This document shows positions 1 through 13,372 of a stretch of 64,000 bases of DNA, in pieces. Both the position numbers and the translations under genes were made by a program. Each line of letters opens with the position of its first letter. Positions within the stretch are counted from its first letter, which is position 1. The stretch is from the NCBI RefSeq assembly GCF_014647055.1, contig NZ_BMOL01000002.1, positions 270,917 to 334,916 of the forward strand, given 5' to 3'. The notes below the pieces were generated by a model. It ran no database searches. It saw only the letters and a list, made by a program, of their open reading frames with translations, and had not been told where the DNA came from. Source of the DNA: Deinococcus aerolatus. GTDB taxonomy: Bacteria; Deinococcota; Deinococci; Deinococcales; Deinococcaceae.

Positions 1-203
1 CCCTCAGGCGAGACGGCGGCGGCCTCGGTGAAGATCAATCCCGGCGCGGCCAGCGCGAACTGTCCCAGGTGAACCAGATGAAAATCGTTGGCCAGCCCAT
101 TCTGGGCGCTGTACATGCACATCGGCGACACGACGATCCGGTTGGGCAGGGTCAGGCCGTGAAGTTTGAGCGGTTGAAACAGTCTGGGCGTGGTGTCGGG
201 CAT
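1..203 (-). CDS. NADH:flavin oxidoreductase (old yellow enzyme family), N-terminal part, cut by window edge
   Basis: Read on the minus strand from the ATG at 203, this frame stays open to base 1 and gives 67 residues. They contain LFQPLKLHGLTLPNRIVVSP, then MCMYSAQNG and HLVHLGQFALAAPGLIFTEA. This is the standard start of the YqjM/NamA branch of old yellow enzymes: an FMN barrel that reduces activated double bonds with NAD(P)H, where the PMCMYSA stretch packs against the flavin. The remaining 270 or so residues, with the catalytic His and Tyr, lie outside the window. No earlier in-frame ATG, GTG or TTG is convincing. The family call is firm; the substrate cannot be told from this fragment. 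Confidence 0.85.
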   Translation of the reverse strand, partial: MPDTTPRLFQPLKLHGLTLPNRIVVSPMCMYSAQNGLANDFHLVHLGQFALAAPGLIFTEAAAVSPE

Positions 204-504
204 GCGGTCAATGTAGGGCTGCGCCGTGAAGTGCGCCAGATGGCCGATGCTTAGGCTTGGATCATGCTTTAGGCTGGGGAAAGGCACCTGCTAACCACGC
301 CGGAAGGCGTTAACTTAGGCCACGGGCACCCTGAAGTATGGAACTGCCCAGAGCCGCCTGACCCCACCCACGCCCAGATCGAACGTTGCGGCAGGCGAGG
401 ACTGCGCCAGGGCCATGCCCGCAGCGAACAGCGGTGCCAGGGACCGGACCCACTCGCCGCGAACGCCCCGCCTGCCGGCAAGTCGATTCGTTATGGTGCC
501 CAGC

Positions 505-1215
505 CTATCCACCCCGCCGGGCCTGCCAGCCCTCCCAGTCACGCCGGGCCTGGGCCTGCGCCGTGTCCCAGAAGGCGACTTCCAGCGCCTTCAGGTCGCC
601 CGAATGGCCGGCGGACTGGCGGTAGTCCGCAGCTTCCAGCCGGGCCAGCAGGGAGGGATGGTCCGTCTGCCCCAACGCCGCGTCCAGGGCAGTGTCTTCC
701 GGGGCCAGCGAGGCCGCCCGGACCAGTGCGCCGTACCGCCGCCCCAGCAGCTGCAAATCCGCCACGTTCGCGGCGTAGACCCACGGGCCATATTCGCCCA
801 GCAGCGCCACCAGTCCGGACCACTGCGAGTGCATCACGGCGCGGACCACCTCTTTCGGCGGGATGCGCGAGTCCAGCCACGGACGCACGGCCAGCAGATC
901 AGGAGCCAGCCACCGCTCGCCCGCGAATTCGCGGCCCACCCGTTCGGCATCAGAGGGCGAGAACACATCGCGCAGCTCGGTCAGGTGGGACAGGCGGGCG
1001 CGGGCTTCAGGGGTGGGTTGGATGCCCCGTGGCGTGGGCTGCCCCAGTGCGGCCCAGGCCACCCGCCGCAGGGCGTCGGCGTTCAGTGCGATGGCCTGCG
1101 CCTGCAACGAGGCCTCCAGCGCGGCGCGGCTGGACAGGTCCGCCGCCTCCCGAAGGGCCACACCTTCACGCGCCAGCGCGGCGGCCAGCCGTTCCAGCCT
1201 CTCCGCCGCGTTCAA
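505..1215 (-). CDS. hypothetical protein, last gene of the ABC-2 export operon
   Basis: A 236-residue protein if it starts at the TTG at 1215, which overlaps the stop of the upstream permease as TTGA, a usual sign of translational coupling. No ATG or GTG fits in this frame near the permease end. The protein is Leu/Ala/Arg-rich and looks mostly helical; it has no signal peptide, membrane segment or motif I recognise. It begins LNAAERLERLAAALAREGVA and ends QARRDWEGWQARRGG. Position suggests it is co-transcribed with the exporter, but no function can be assigned. Codon use is like that of its neighbours, so I take it as real. The start codon is the weak point. Confidence 0.6.
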   Translation of the reverse strand: MNAAERLERLAAALAREGVALREAADLSSRAALEASLQAQAIALNADALRRVAWAALGQPTPRGIQPTPEARARLSHLTELRDVFSPSDAERVGREFAGERWLAPDLLAVRPWLDSRIPPKEVVRAVMHSQWSGLVALLGEYGPWVYAANVADLQLLGRRYGALVRAASLAPEDTALDAALGQTDHPSLLARLEAADYRQSAGHSGDLKALEVAFWDTAQAQARRDWEGWQARRGG

Positions 1216-1997
1216 CTGCTGGCACTGGTGTAGCTGGCCACCGCGCGCAGCCAGAACCAGCGGGTCACGGCGAACAGGCCGGCAGCCAGCAGCGGCGAGG
1301 TCACGGCCAGCGCGGGCGACAGGCGACCGGTCATGGCCTGCGCGGGCACGGTGGTGATCAGGGCGATGGGCACGATAAAGGTCAGGGCGAAACGCACGGG
1401 CAGCGGAAAGGCCGTGACCGGAAAGCGCCCCGCGCCGAAGATGCCGTTGAACAGTTCGGCCACGTTCTGCGTCTTGACGAACCAGAACGCGGTGGTGGAC
1501 AGCGCCAGCCAGATGCAATACACGATGGTCAGCGCCGAGGCGTATAGCACGGCGGCGATCAGCACCCCGCCGGGGGTAATGGTCAGCGCCGAGGCCGCGT
1601 ACACGATCAGGCCCAGCCCGATCAACAGGTCCGGCACACGCAGCACGTTCAGGTAGCGGGTGCTGACGCTGAACTGCGCGTCCAGCGGCTTGAGCAGGGT
1701 GAAATCCATGTTGCCGGTACGGATGGCCTCGGCAATGCGGCTCATGTTGGGCTGCACGAACACGGCAATAAACCCCTCAGTCAGGATGAAAAACCCGGTG
1801 ACCAGCAGCGCCTCGCGGAATGTCCAGCCGCCCACCGTGTCGATGCCCTGTCCGAACAGCACGCCAATCGCCAGCAGCGCCACGCCCACCTGTCCCAGAC
1901 TGCTCAGGACGGCGCCGATGAAGTTGGCCCGGTATTCCAGCTGCGCCGAGATAGTGGCCCCGGTGAAAATGCGGATCAGGCGCAGGTAACGGGTCAT
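1212..1997 (-). CDS. ABC-2 type transporter permease (second permease of operon)
   Basis: 261 residues with six hydrophobic stretches, roughly at residues 20-50, 58-82, 118-140, 145-170, 205-225 and 230-250. It resembles the DUF990/ABC-2 permease family: conserved features include the N-terminal amphipathic segment RYLRLIRIFTGATISAQLEYR, the NMDFTLLKPLD loop after the second helix pair, and a gly/pro-rich mid-helix region. These permeases act as pairs with one ATPase in the inner membrane and export unknown compounds, often drugs or lipids. The gene follows the first permease by 52 bases and overlaps the next gene. The ATG start at 1997 fits the usual length of 260-270 residues. Confidence 0.88.
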   Translation of the reverse strand: MTRYLRLIRIFTGATISAQLEYRANFIGAVLSSLGQVGVALLAIGVLFGQGIDTVGGWTFREALLVTGFFILTEGFIAVFVQPNMSRIAEAIRTGNMDFTLLKPLDAQFSVSTRYLNVLRVPDLLIGLGLIVYAASALTITPGGVLIAAVLYASALTIVYCIWLALSTTAFWFVKTQNVAELFNGIFGAGRFPVTAFPLPVRFALTFIVPIALITTVPAQAMTGRLSPALAVTSPLLAAGLFAVTRWFWLRAVASYTSASS

Positions 1998-2049
1998 GCG
2001 GGCCTCTGAACTTGAGAACCGAGAGTCATCGGGGAGGCTGCAAACATGC

Positions 2050-2844
2050 TCACGCCCCCACCGCCCCGTACTTCTTCAGACCCAGCCGCCAGACGGCCAG
2101 CCGGACAAACCAGAACAGCACCACCCAGCCGAACAGGATCAGCGCGCCGAAGCCGGCCTGGCCCAGCGTGGCCTTGCCCGCCAGCAGCTGCGCTGGAAGG
2201 CCCAGCATGTACGGAAACGGCGTCCAGACCGCGATGTTCTGCACCCACTGCGGGTAAAAGGCCAGCGGGGCAAACAGCCCGCCCAGTGCGGCGTACAGCA
2301 GCCACGCCACCTCCGAGAAGGCGGTGCTGCTCTCGGTCCAGAAGGCCAGCAATCCCAGCGAGTACTCGTACAGGAAACGGCAGGTGAAGCCCAGAATGCA
2401 CAGGCCCAGCGCCACCGGGTACGCCCACCACTCGCGGGTAAACGACGCGCCGGACAGCCACGCGAAGATTGCCAGCAGCACCAGCATCGGCCCTATACGG
2501 ACGAAGCGCTCCGCGACGTGAGCAGCGTATTCCGCCCACATGGGATCCATCGGGCACAGCAGCCTGGGCGACAGCGTGCCCTGACGGATCATGAAATCCA
2601 GCTCCCAGCCCACCCACACCACCAGCAGTTGCCCCACCAGCCACACGCTCAGAAAATAGGTGGCGAACTCGGAGCCGTCATAGCCGCCGATCTGTCCGCC
2701 GGGGGCCGCCGCCGCCTGCGCCATCCATACCAGCATCATCACCAGCGAAATGGTGCCCGACAGCATCCAGATGATGACCTCGGCGCGGTACTCGGCCATT
2801 TCCGCGAAGCGGGTGGCGAAGAGAACGCGGGTCTTGCGGATCAT
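2050..2844 (-). CDS. ABC-2 type transporter permease (first permease of operon)
   Basis: 264 residues from the ATG at 2844 (MIRKTRVLFATRFAEMAEYR), preferred over an ATG 39 bases upstream because it gives the normal family N-terminus and the extra residues look like leader sequence. Six hydrophobic segments are visible, and the central cytoplasmic loop carries GTLSPRLLCPMDP, the counterpart of the FTLLKPLD loop in the partner permease. It is a DUF990-like ABC-2 membrane subunit and probably forms a heterodimer with the next gene product. It lies 64 bases after the ATPase gene and 52 before the second permease. The cargo is unknown. Confidence 0.88.
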   Translation of the reverse strand: MIRKTRVLFATRFAEMAEYRAEVIIWMLSGTISLVMMLVWMAQAAAAPGGQIGGYDGSEFATYFLSVWLVGQLLVVWVGWELDFMIRQGTLSPRLLCPMDPMWAEYAAHVAERFVRIGPMLVLLAIFAWLSGASFTREWWAYPVALGLCILGFTCRFLYEYSLGLLAFWTESSTAFSEVAWLLYAALGGLFAPLAFYPQWVQNIAVWTPFPYMLGLPAQLLAGKATLGQAGFGALILFGWVVLFWFVRLAVWRLGLKKYGAVGA

Positions 2845-2908
2845 GGGTGCCTCTGGCGGGAGCGACTGACGTGGATAGAACATGTCCAGACTGAGACGGC
2901 AAGCCTCT

Positions 2909-3952
2909 TCATCCGCCCACCACTTCCTTTGCCGCTTCCTTTGCCGCGTCCGCCCTCTCGCCGGCCCCGAACAGCTCCGCCATCACCGCTTCGATGGGCG
3001 GGTCTTCCACCGTCAGATCCGCCACGTCCAGGTCAGCCAGCAGTCTGGAAGCCCGCACGCTGACCTCGGCTCGGGGGACGGTCAGTTCGGCGCTCAGGCC
3101 GTCCACCCGCACGTCGTGGCCGTAACGGGCCAGCTGCTCGGCACTGACGGCCTGGCGCAGCTTGAGCTTCACGGTCTTGCCGCCGCCCCTGCCCTGCTCG
3201 GCCAGCCGCGCCAGATCGCCGTCGAACACCAGCTGGCCCCGGTCGATCACCAGGATTCTCCGGGCCAGCGCCGTCACGTCGGCCATGTAGTGGCTGGTCA
3301 GGATCACGGTGGCCCCGTAACGCTCGTTGTAGTCGCGGATAAAGGCGCGCACGGCCTCCTGCATGTTCACGTCCAGGCCAATCGTCGGCTCGTCCAGAAA
3401 CAGCACTTTCGGGCGGTGCAGCAGGGCGGCGGCCAGCTCGCATTTCATGCGCTCGCCCAGGCTCAGCTTGCGGACCTGTTTTTTCAGGATGCCGTCCAGC
3501 GACAGCACGTCCGTGAATTCGCGCATGGTGGCGCGGTACTGGTCATCGGGAATCTCGTAGATGGCCTGATTGACCAGAAAGCTGTCCAGCGCGGGCAGGT
3601 CCCAGATCAGCTGCTGCTTCTGCCCCATGACCAGGGTGATCTGCTTCAGAAAGGCTGTCTCGCGTCTGCGCGGTTCGAAGCCCGCCACCCGCGCCACGCC
3701 ACCCGAAGGGTGCAGCAGCCCCGAGAGCATTTTAAGGGTGGTGGTCTTCCCCGCCCCATTCGGCCCCAGAAAGCCCACCACCTCGCCGGGCGCGAGGTCA
3801 AACGACACGCCCTTGACGGCCTCCACGTACCTGGTTTTGCGGCTCACGAAGCTGCGGAGGCTGCCCATGAAGCCCGGCTCCTTCTCGTGGACGGCGTACT
3901 GCTTTTTCAGGTCACGGACGTGCACGGAGGCGTCCGGCAATGTAGGGGTCAT
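2909..3952 (-). CDS. ABC transporter ATP-binding protein, ABC-2 exporter
   Basis: 347 residues with a complete nucleotide-binding domain: Walker [15 protein letters not shown] near residue 65, Q-loop near 110 (VMGQKQQL), a signature read here as [12 protein letters not shown] near 167, Walker [10 protein letters not shown] near 186 and the H-loop ILTSHYMAD near 218. The signature is LSLGER rather than the textbook LSGGQ; that variant is common in this exporter subfamily. The C-terminal 90 residues form a regulatory extension typical of ABC-2 ATPases. It is the first gene of the four-gene minus-strand operon running to about 505. It powers export by the two downstream permeases. Confidence 0.92.
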   Translation of the reverse strand: MTPTLPDASVHVRDLKKQYAVHEKEPGFMGSLRSFVSRKTRYVEAVKGVSFDLAPGEVVGFLGPNGAGKTTTLKMLSGLLHPSGGVARVAGFEPRRRETAFLKQITLVMGQKQQLIWDLPALDSFLVNQAIYEIPDDQYRATMREFTDVLSLDGILKKQVRKLSLGERMKCELAAALLHRPKVLFLDEPTIGLDVNMQEAVRAFIRDYNERYGATVILTSHYMADVTALARRILVIDRGQLVFDGDLARLAEQGRGGGKTVKLKLRQAVSAEQLARYGHDVRVDGLSAELTVPRAEVSVRASRLLADLDVADLTVEDPPIEAVMAELFGAGERADAAKEAAKEVVGG

Positions 3953-4099
3953 AGATGGGTCCAGAATACGCCGGAACCGGATTTTCCGGGGCCAGAACGC
4001 GAAATGGCGGGACGGTCAGCGGGGACCGCGGTCTCCGGCTCTGGGGCCACCGTAACCTCGGCCCCGCCGCCTGCTGGCCGCGCCCGCTACACTCGCCCC

Positions 4100-4425
4100 A
4101 TGACGCGCCGTGACGGTGGCCGTGACGAACAAGGCCGCACCCAGACCCTGGAACGAACTGCAACGCGGCGGCCCCGGCTGTACCGCGTGCTGCTGCTCAA
4201 CGACGATTACACCCCGATGGACTTCGTGGTGATGGTGCTGTCCCAGTACTTCCGCAAGGCCCAGCAGGAGGCCGAACTGATCATGCTGGCGGTGCATCAC
4301 AAGGGCCAGGGTGTGGCCGGGATCTACACCCGCGACGTGGCCGAGACGAAGGTGGCGCAGGTGACCGCCCACGCCCGCCAGGAGGGCCATCCGCTGCGCG
4401 TGGTGGCCGAACCGGAGGCAGAGGA

Positions 4426-4429
<4 letters not shown>
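4100..4429 (+). CDS. clpS: ATP-dependent Clp protease adaptor ClpS
   Basis: 109 residues from ATG 4100. The core [20 protein letters not shown] is the ClpS N-degron-binding site: the [10 protein letters not shown] motif holds the pocket residues that grip N-terminal Leu, Phe, Trp or Tyr. The following [20 protein letters not shown] matches the family's second conserved block. Length is normal for ClpS (about 100). The stop overlaps the start of clpA (ATGA), so the two are translationally coupled. ClpS delivers N-end-rule substrates to ClpA, so the pairing is functionally logical. The N-terminal 25 residues are basic and variable, as usual. Confidence 0.95.
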
Positions 4430-6642
<2,213 letters not shown>

Positions 6643-6750
6643 CCCGCTCGGGGCCCGTGACCCCATGCATCAGGCCGACGCCCGGCGGAGATAAAGGTTA
6701 GGCCTAACCCCTTTCATGTGGGTCATGAACCTTGCACGGACAATTGGGGC

Positions 6751-7254
6751 ATGAAAAACATTCTTATGATTCTGCTGACCGGTTCTATGCTGGCCGCCTG
6801 CACACCCAAGGAAGAAACCACCACCACCACCACCGAAACCACCGTCACCGATCCGGCCGTGGTCGATACCACCACTGACACGACTGACACGGTGGACACC
6901 ACCGACGCCATCGGTGAGGGCGAGGGTGCCACTGACGACGCCGCCGACCCCGGCGTGGACAGCACCATGACCAACGATGACGACGCCACCGTCGGCGAGG
7001 AAATCGACATGGCCGTGGGCGACGGCCTGGAAGGCACCGTGACCGACTTCGACGGCACCGCCCAGACCTTTACCCTGAACGAGAACGACGCCAACTACGC
7101 CGTGACCATCACGCCAGAAACGGTGTTTGAAGGTTCGGCTACCACCGCCGAGGAGTTCTTCGGCAGTGACCGCGCCGACGCCAGCGTGGCCGTCGAGGGC
7201 GAGATCGACGAGTCGGCCAGCACGCTTATTGCCAACAAAGTCACCCTGAACTAA
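6751..7254 (+). CDS. lipoprotein with Thr/Asp-rich linker and DUF5666-like domain
   Basis: 167 residues from ATG 6751; an upstream in-frame ATG at 6718 would place residues before the signal peptide and is rejected. Residues 1-18 are a lipoprotein signal (ILMILLTGSMLAAC) with lipobox LAAC. Residues 19-95 are a low-complexity, acidic, Thr-rich linker. Residues 98-167 resemble DUF5666: a beta-rich unit with EGTVTDFDGTAQTFTL, then a VTITPETVF strand, then VAVEGEIDES and a closing TLIANKVTL strand. Such proteins are exported and membrane-anchored; their role is unknown. The gene stands alone and is followed by a terminator. Confidence 0.8.
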   Translation: MKNILMILLTGSMLAACTPKEETTTTTTETTVTDPAVVDTTTDTTDTVDTTDAIGEGEGATDDAADPGVDSTMTNDDDATVGEEIDMAVGDGLEGTVTDFDGTAQTFTLNENDANYAVTITPETVFEGSATTAEEFFGSDRADASVAVEGEIDESASTLIANKVTLN

Positions 7255-7266
7255 AACAAAACGCAC

Positions 7267-7306
7267 GAAGGGGCCGGGCCGGTAAAGGGTCCGGCCCTTT
7301 CCGTCT
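7267..7306 (+). terminator. rho-independent terminator after the DUF5666-like lipoprotein
   Basis: A stem of about 13 pairs with wobble and one mismatch: the left arm AAGGGGCCGGGCC pairs with GGTCCGGCCCTTT across the loop GGTAAAG, and it is followed by TTCC. It lies 13 bases after the stop codon at 7254. Confidence 0.75.
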
Positions 7307-7407
7307 TCACGTGCTGTACTCACGGCAGCAACCGGCACAGCTGGCCCTGAGACAGTTCATCCGAAAGGCGCTCGCCCGGCCCGCCTGTTTGCCGCTATGC
7401 TCTACGG

Positions 7408-8547
7408 GTGCGGCGTCGTGTGATTGGTCTGGTTGTGCTGGCCGGCGGGGTGGCCCTTGCGGCCCCCGCCTTTCCGTTTCTGTCCCGGTACGCGGCGTTG
7501 CCAGACAGGGCCGACGGACCGGTTACCGTGCTGCTGGCCGGCGTGACCCCCAAATACGACGAGCGCGCTCCGGTATGGCCGTGGCCCACCCGCCCTGAGG
7601 ATTACAGCGGCCTGACCGACACCATCGTGCTGGCCCAGGTACGGCCCGACGGAACCACCAACATGCTCAGCATTCCGCGTGACACCTGGGTCAACGTGCC
7701 CGGCAGCGGCTGGGGCAAGATCAACGGGTCCAATCCGCACGGTGGCCCGGAGGCGCTGGTGGGCGCCGTGCAGACCCTGACAGGCGTCAGGGCCGACGCC
7801 TACGTCCTGCTGTCCCTGAACGCCATGCGTGCCATGACCCAGGCCGCCGGCGGGGTCACGCTGGACGTGGCCCAGGACATGCAGTACGACGACAACGCCG
7901 GCAACCTGCACATCGACCTCAAGGCGGGGCGGCAGCACCTGAGCGGCGAGGAGGCCGAGGGCTACCTGCGCTTCCGCAAGGACAACCTGGGCGATATCGG
8001 CCGGGTGGCGCGGCAGCAGAACTTTCTGGGCGCGTTGATGAACAAGGTCAGGAATCCGCTGAACTGGTGGAGGGTGCCGGGCATGGTGGGTGCGGTGGAC
8101 GGCAACATGAAAAGCAACCTGAGCCGTGACCAGGTGGCCGGGCTGCTGGGCGCGGCCCTGGGCGGCCCCAGGATTGCCATGCACACCGTTCCGGGCAATT
8201 TCGGCGGGGGCGGCACCTGGGTGGCGGACCGCGCCGCACTGTCGGCGCTGGTGGACCGCCACTTCAGCGATCCCAACGATCCGCGTCGCCTGAGCGTCGC
8301 CGTGATCAACACTGCCGCTCCTGCCGGCAGCGCCCGCCGCCTGAAAGACCGCCTGAAGGGGCTGGGCTACCTGCGGGTCAGCGTTGCCAACGGCACCCAG
8401 GCCACCGACATCACCACCATCACCGGGTCCGGGCCACAGGCCGAGCGTGTCCTGCGCGATGTCGGGTACGGGCGGGTGGTTGAGGTTCCAGGGGTACCGG
8501 GCGCGGATGTGACGGTGTGGCTCGGCAGCGACACTCCTGCCAACTGA
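7408..8547 (+). CDS. LytR-CpsA-Psr (LCP) family cell-wall polymer transferase
   Basis: 379 residues from GTG 7408. An N-terminal membrane anchor (residues 5-25) is followed by the LCP catalytic domain: LLAGVTPKYDE near 48, TDTIVLAQVRPDGTTNMLSI near 72, the PRDTWV motif near 91, and GGVTLDV with the RKDNLGDIGRVARQQNFL block near 190. The Arg and Asp residues of these blocks bind the polyprenyl-pyrophosphate donor. Residues 290-375 form a LytR_C-type domain (VAVINTAAPAG, GYLRVSVANGT). LCP enzymes attach secondary polymers to peptidoglycan outside the membrane. GTG is the only start that keeps the anchor intact. Confidence 0.9.
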   Translation: MRRRVIGLVVLAGGVALAAPAFPFLSRYAALPDRADGPVTVLLAGVTPKYDERAPVWPWPTRPEDYSGLTDTIVLAQVRPDGTTNMLSIPRDTWVNVPGSGWGKINGSNPHGGPEALVGAVQTLTGVRADAYVLLSLNAMRAMTQAAGGVTLDVAQDMQYDDNAGNLHIDLKAGRQHLSGEEAEGYLRFRKDNLGDIGRVARQQNFLGALMNKVRNPLNWWRVPGMVGAVDGNMKSNLSRDQVAGLLGAALGGPRIAMHTVPGNFGGGGTWVADRAALSALVDRHFSDPNDPRRLSVAVINTAAPAGSARRLKDRLKGLGYLRVSVANGTQATDITTITGSGPQAERVLRDVGYGRVVEVPGVPGADVTVWLGSDTPAN

Positions 8548-8699
8548 CCCGGAGGGAGGGACCGGCAAGCGTCCCCCGTGCAGGGTTGAGCCACGCAGGA
8601 GCGACATCCGGGAGTGGTCAGATTCAGCGCCTCCTGATCAGCCACGCCCACTCATCTGTATCGATTAAGTCATGCCGATTTTGCTGCTACTCTGACCGC

Positions 8700-10316
<1,617 letters not shown>

Positions 10317-10354
10317 GCTTCTGGACTTCTCGGTCCGGCCAGCCCTGGCCGCTA

Positions 10355-11107
10355 TCAGATGTTCAGGTTCGACAGCTTGAGAATCCTCTCCCGCACCCAG
10401 GCGGCGTCAGCAGGGCGCTGCCCGCGGTCCTGACGTGTGAGGGTCAGGTACAGCGGGCAGAGCGGGTCCGGGTGGTAGGGCGCAGAACCGGTGGGGTCCG
10501 GCAGCGCACCGAAGATGCCCCAGCCCAGCAGCATGCCCACGCCGTACAGATCCGCCTCTGGCCCCAGCGGTTCGCCCCGGGACGCTTCGGGACTCTGGAA
10601 GGCCGCCGTCCCGAAACGGGTGGGCACCGGAAAGGCTTCCAGGGCCGGGCCGGACAGGTCCAGGTCCACCAGCTTGGCGCTGCCGTCCGGCTCCACCACG
10701 ATGTTCTCCGGTTTGATGTCGCGGTGGACCAGGCCACACGAATGCAGGTATGCCAGCGCGTCCAGCAGATGCGCCAGCGTGAGCAGAAACGCGCGGCGAT
10801 CCACCCGCAGGGCAGGGCGCCGGGTGTAGCGCGAAAACAGCACCTCGCCGCGGGCCAGGGTGCTGATCAGCACAGGGCGGCCCTCCAGGGCACCGCGCCC
10901 CAGCACATACGCCAGGCGGGGGTGATCCAGGCCGCGGGAATGCTGGTACTCACGCTCGGCGAAGTCCTGCATCTCCGGCAGAAACACCTTGACGGCGCAG
11001 GGTTGCCCCTGGGCGTCCACCGCAAAATACACCAGACTGTGAGAGCCGCGTCCGATGGGCCGGATCAGCCGCACACCGTCGCCCACCACCTGTCCCGCCA
11101 GAGCCAT
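10355..11107 (-). CDS. small Ser/Thr protein kinase with atypical DFG motif
   Basis: 250 residues, essentially only a Hanks-type kinase domain with no membrane segment or sensor domain. Gly-loop IGRGSHSLV near 18, Lys40 in CAVKVF, catalytic loop [13 protein letters not shown] with Asp130, and an APE counterpart SPEA near 172. The metal-binding DFG triad reads Asp-Leu-Asp (148-150, in [10 protein letters not shown]). The first Asp, which binds magnesium, is kept, while Phe-Gly is lost, so activity is possible but not certain. It starts at ATG 11107 and is transcribed divergently from the patatin-like gene at 11272. The target is unknown. Confidence 0.88.
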   Translation of the reverse strand: MALAGQVVGDGVRLIRPIGRGSHSLVYFAVDAQGQPCAVKVFLPEMQDFAEREYQHSRGLDHPRLAYVLGRGALEGRPVLISTLARGEVLFSRYTRRPALRVDRRAFLLTLAHLLDALAYLHSCGLVHRDIKPENIVVEPDGSAKLVDLDLSGPALEAFPVPTRFGTAAFQSPEASRGEPLGPEADLYGVGMLLGWGIFGALPDPTGSAPYHPDPLCPLYLTLTRQDRGQRPADAAWVRERILKLSNLNI

Positions 11108-11271
11108 TGTCCATACAGTAGCGCATGGAACCGCCGCCAGAGTCGATCAATAAAGATCAAAAGGCTGGGCCGGCCGAGGCTTATGGGGCACCCACGGTGC
11201 CCGGAATCATGATGGCCGCCGCACGGGGCTACAATCGCGGACATGGGCAGCGTCGGGCGTGGGGCAGGGCC

Positions 11272-12075
11272 ATGAAGGGGTTCGGGCTGGTGCTGGGCGG
11301 GGGCGGCGCACGCGGGCTGGCCCACATCGGCGTGTGGCAGGTACTGGAGGACGCCGGCCTGACGCCCAGCGTGGTGACCGGCACCAGCATGGGCGGGCTG
11401 GTGGGGGCCTTTATCGCGGCGGGCTACAGCGGGGCGGAACTGGAACGCATCTCGGGTACGGTGTCGTGGCGGCGCCTGCTGGACTGGCGGCCCGGCACCG
11501 GACTCCTGAAGATCTCGGCCATGGAAGGCTGGCTGGCCCAGCACCTGCCGCTGACCTTCGAAGAACTGACGGTCCCGCTGGCCATCACCGCCACCGACAT
11601 GCTGACCGGCCGGGGCGTGTACCTGACGCGCGGCAGCCTGCATGACGCCCTGCGGGCCACCAGCGCGTATCCGGGGGCGCTGGATAGCGTGCCAATGCGC
11701 GACATGCTGCTCTCGGACGGGGGCATCCTGAACCAAGTACCGGTGGACGCCGCGCTGTTTCTGGGGGTACAAAAGGTGCTGGCGGTGGACGTGACGGCCC
11801 CCGACGCCCTGGAACTGCACGAACGCCGGGTCCTGATCTGGAAACGCGAGGCCCACCTGGGGCCGGTGCGGGCGCTGCGGCGCGCGGTGGAGATCATGCA
11901 GGCGCAGCTGACCGACGCCCGTCTCAGCCTCTACCGCCCCGAGGTGCTGCTGCGCCCGGATCTGGGCAGCATCGACCTGATGGACTTCAACCGCACCGGG
12001 CAGGCCATCGCGGCGGGGCGGGACGCCGCGACGGCGGAACTGCCGCGTTTGAAAGCACTCCTGGACGGCAGTTGA
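11272..12075 (+). CDS. patatin-like phospholipase (RssA type)
   Basis: 267 residues from ATG 11272; the frame is open to 11125 but the patatin fold starts exactly at [13 protein letters not shown], so the internal ATG is chosen. The oxyanion-hole loop GGGGARG is at about 9-15, the nucleophile elbow GTSMG places Ser39, and the second dyad residue is the Asp of SDGG near 149. The C-terminal half is variable. It is a cytoplasmic or peripheral serine acyl hydrolase acting on lipids. It resembles the short RssA/YchK-like bacterial patatins in size. It is divergent from the kinase gene, with about 160 bases between. Confidence 0.9.
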   Translation: MKGFGLVLGGGGARGLAHIGVWQVLEDAGLTPSVVTGTSMGGLVGAFIAAGYSGAELERISGTVSWRRLLDWRPGTGLLKISAMEGWLAQHLPLTFEELTVPLAITATDMLTGRGVYLTRGSLHDALRATSAYPGALDSVPMRDMLLSDGGILNQVPVDAALFLGVQKVLAVDVTAPDALELHERRVLIWKREAHLGPVRALRRAVEIMQAQLTDARLSLYRPEVLLRPDLGSIDLMDFNRTGQAIAAGRDAATAELPRLKALLDGS

Positions 12076-12144
12076 GGAAAGGGCGCTGGACGGGCTGACC
12101 CGTTAACCCTCTGCCAACCCTCAATCCGCTATCCTGCGCGGTGC

Positions 12145-12927
12145 ATGACCAGACTTCAGTCCGCCGCACCCACCACCCTTCAGAAGGTGTGGAAGGATTT
12201 TCTAGAACCCATTGTCTTTGCGGTGGTGATCACCCAGTTCGTGGCGACGCTGGTGGGCGTGGACGGCGTGAGCATGATGCCCAACCTGCGCGACCGCGAG
12301 CGCGTGTTCGTGCCCAAGTACGAGACGTGGCTGCACAAGGCGGGCGTGGGCGACTTCAGCCGGGGCGACATCGTGATTTTCAAGCCCCCGCGCGAGGCCT
12401 TTGAGAAAGTGCCCAACCTGCGCAAAGACTTCTTCGGGCTGTGGGAATACCGCCCATTTCTGATCAAGCGCGTAATTGGCCTGCCGGGCGACCGCATCCG
12501 GGTGGATGCGGGCGAGGTGTACGTCAACAGCGTCAAACTCGATTCCAGCTGGACCACCGACTACTGGCGGCAGCAGGGCTGCTGGGATGCCCAGAGCTCA
12601 CTGGCGAACAATGCTTTCTCATCTGAACCCTACGGCGTGGTGCCCACAGAGCCGGAAATTACCGTTCCCGAGGGTCATTATTACGTGATGGGGGACAACC
12701 GCACCGCCAACGGCTCGGAGGATTCGCGCATGCTGGGGACCATTCCCCGCCGGGACGTGGCCGGGCGTGCAGCGGCGGCAGTCTGGCCAATCATGCGGAA
12801 AACCAACGCCAAGTACGACTGCGCCAGCCAGAGCGTCGGCGAACTGAGCGGCCCGAGCGTCCTGAACTGGCGCCTCCTGAACCGCCCAGAAGCCTTCGAG
12901 AAATTGAAAAATGAAATGACGAAGTAA
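12145..12927 (+). CDS. lepB: signal peptidase I
   Basis: 260 residues. A single N-terminal transmembrane segment (about 22-38) leads to the catalytic domain. The nucleophile is Ser43 in GVSMMPNL and the general base is Lys108 in [12 protein letters not shown]; the [14 protein letters not shown] box near 190 is the family's box E. A Cys-containing insert lies between boxes C and E (residues 130-165). It cleaves Sec and Tat signal peptides at the outer face of the membrane. The gene stands alone, starting 70 bases after the patatin-like gene. Confidence 0.95.
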   Translation: MTRLQSAAPTTLQKVWKDFLEPIVFAVVITQFVATLVGVDGVSMMPNLRDRERVFVPKYETWLHKAGVGDFSRGDIVIFKPPREAFEKVPNLRKDFFGLWEYRPFLIKRVIGLPGDRIRVDAGEVYVNSVKLDSSWTTDYWRQQGCWDAQSSLANNAFSSEPYGVVPTEPEITVPEGHYYVMGDNRTANGSEDSRMLGTIPRRDVAGRAAAAVWPIMRKTNAKYDCASQSVGELSGPSVLNWRLLNRPEAFEKLKNEMTK

Positions 12928-12954
12928 GGTTAAGAAGTAAGGTTCAACCGGCCC

Positions 12955-13122
12955 CTACGCCGACTGCCGCTCCCGCACCTCGCTCTGACATGTGGACACA
13001 TGGCGAACGCGGGCGGGGGCAACAACCGATATATGGCCCAGGCCTAGAAGGCCGTTCCCAGACGCTTCGTCCTTCTCTTCGTTGAGAAGTCGGCTGAGGG
13101 CTGCCTCGTCGTCCTCAACCAT
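12955..13122 (-). CDS. possible small protein of 55 residues, unrecognised
   Basis: An ATG at 13122 opens a 55-residue frame beginning MVEDDEAALSRLLNEEKDEA, acidic and helical at first, then VVAPARVRHVS. It is convergent with lepB and lies between that gene and the riboswitch. Nothing identifies it and the reading frame is short. The remaining bases between 12928 and 13246 show no other structure I can support. Confidence 0.22.
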   Translation of the reverse strand: MVEDDEAALSRLLNEEKDEASGNGLLGLGHISVVAPARVRHVSTCQSEVRERQSA

Positions 13123-13246
13123 CACGGTTCGGCTGGCAGGGCGCAGCCAGACAGGTGGCCACCACCGTCCCAAAGCCAACCTGTCCACCCCACCCCCCTT
13201 TTGATCCCTCTACGCCGCGCTATCCTCTGCCCTATCGCGCCCTCAA

Positions 13247-13372
13247 AGCGCGGTCATCCAGAGCGTCCGAGGGTTTTTTCTGCCCATTGACGGCGCGGCA
13301 ACCGGCCCCCATCGCGGCCACGGTGCCTTTCAGAAAAGCCTCCTGCTGGGGTGCGCCGACGATGGCGCGGGC
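13247..13372 (+). ncRNA. SAM-I (S-box) riboswitch aptamer upstream of metH
   Basis: The stretch from 13255 carries the S-box core almost word for word: CCAGAGCG, then CGAGGG, then TGCCCATTGA, then GCGGCAACC, with GGTGCC at 13322. The GGCAACCG and CGGTGCC segments pair, with a GGCC/GGCC stem (about 13303-13319) between them. The closing P1 stem can form from CGCG..ATC near 13248 and GATGGCGCG near 13361. In SAM-I riboswitches binding of S-adenosylmethionine favours a terminator, so methionine synthesis is switched off when SAM is high. The 90 bases up to the metH start would hold the expression platform; I did not fold them. Confidence 0.85.

Noticed and set aside
315..542. 75-residue minus-strand frame after the ABC operon, with a signal-like LAPLFAAGMALAQSSPA
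   Set aside because: It overlaps the preceding gene, has no convincing ribosome site and its tail matches nothing; bases 204-504 therefore hold no supported gene.
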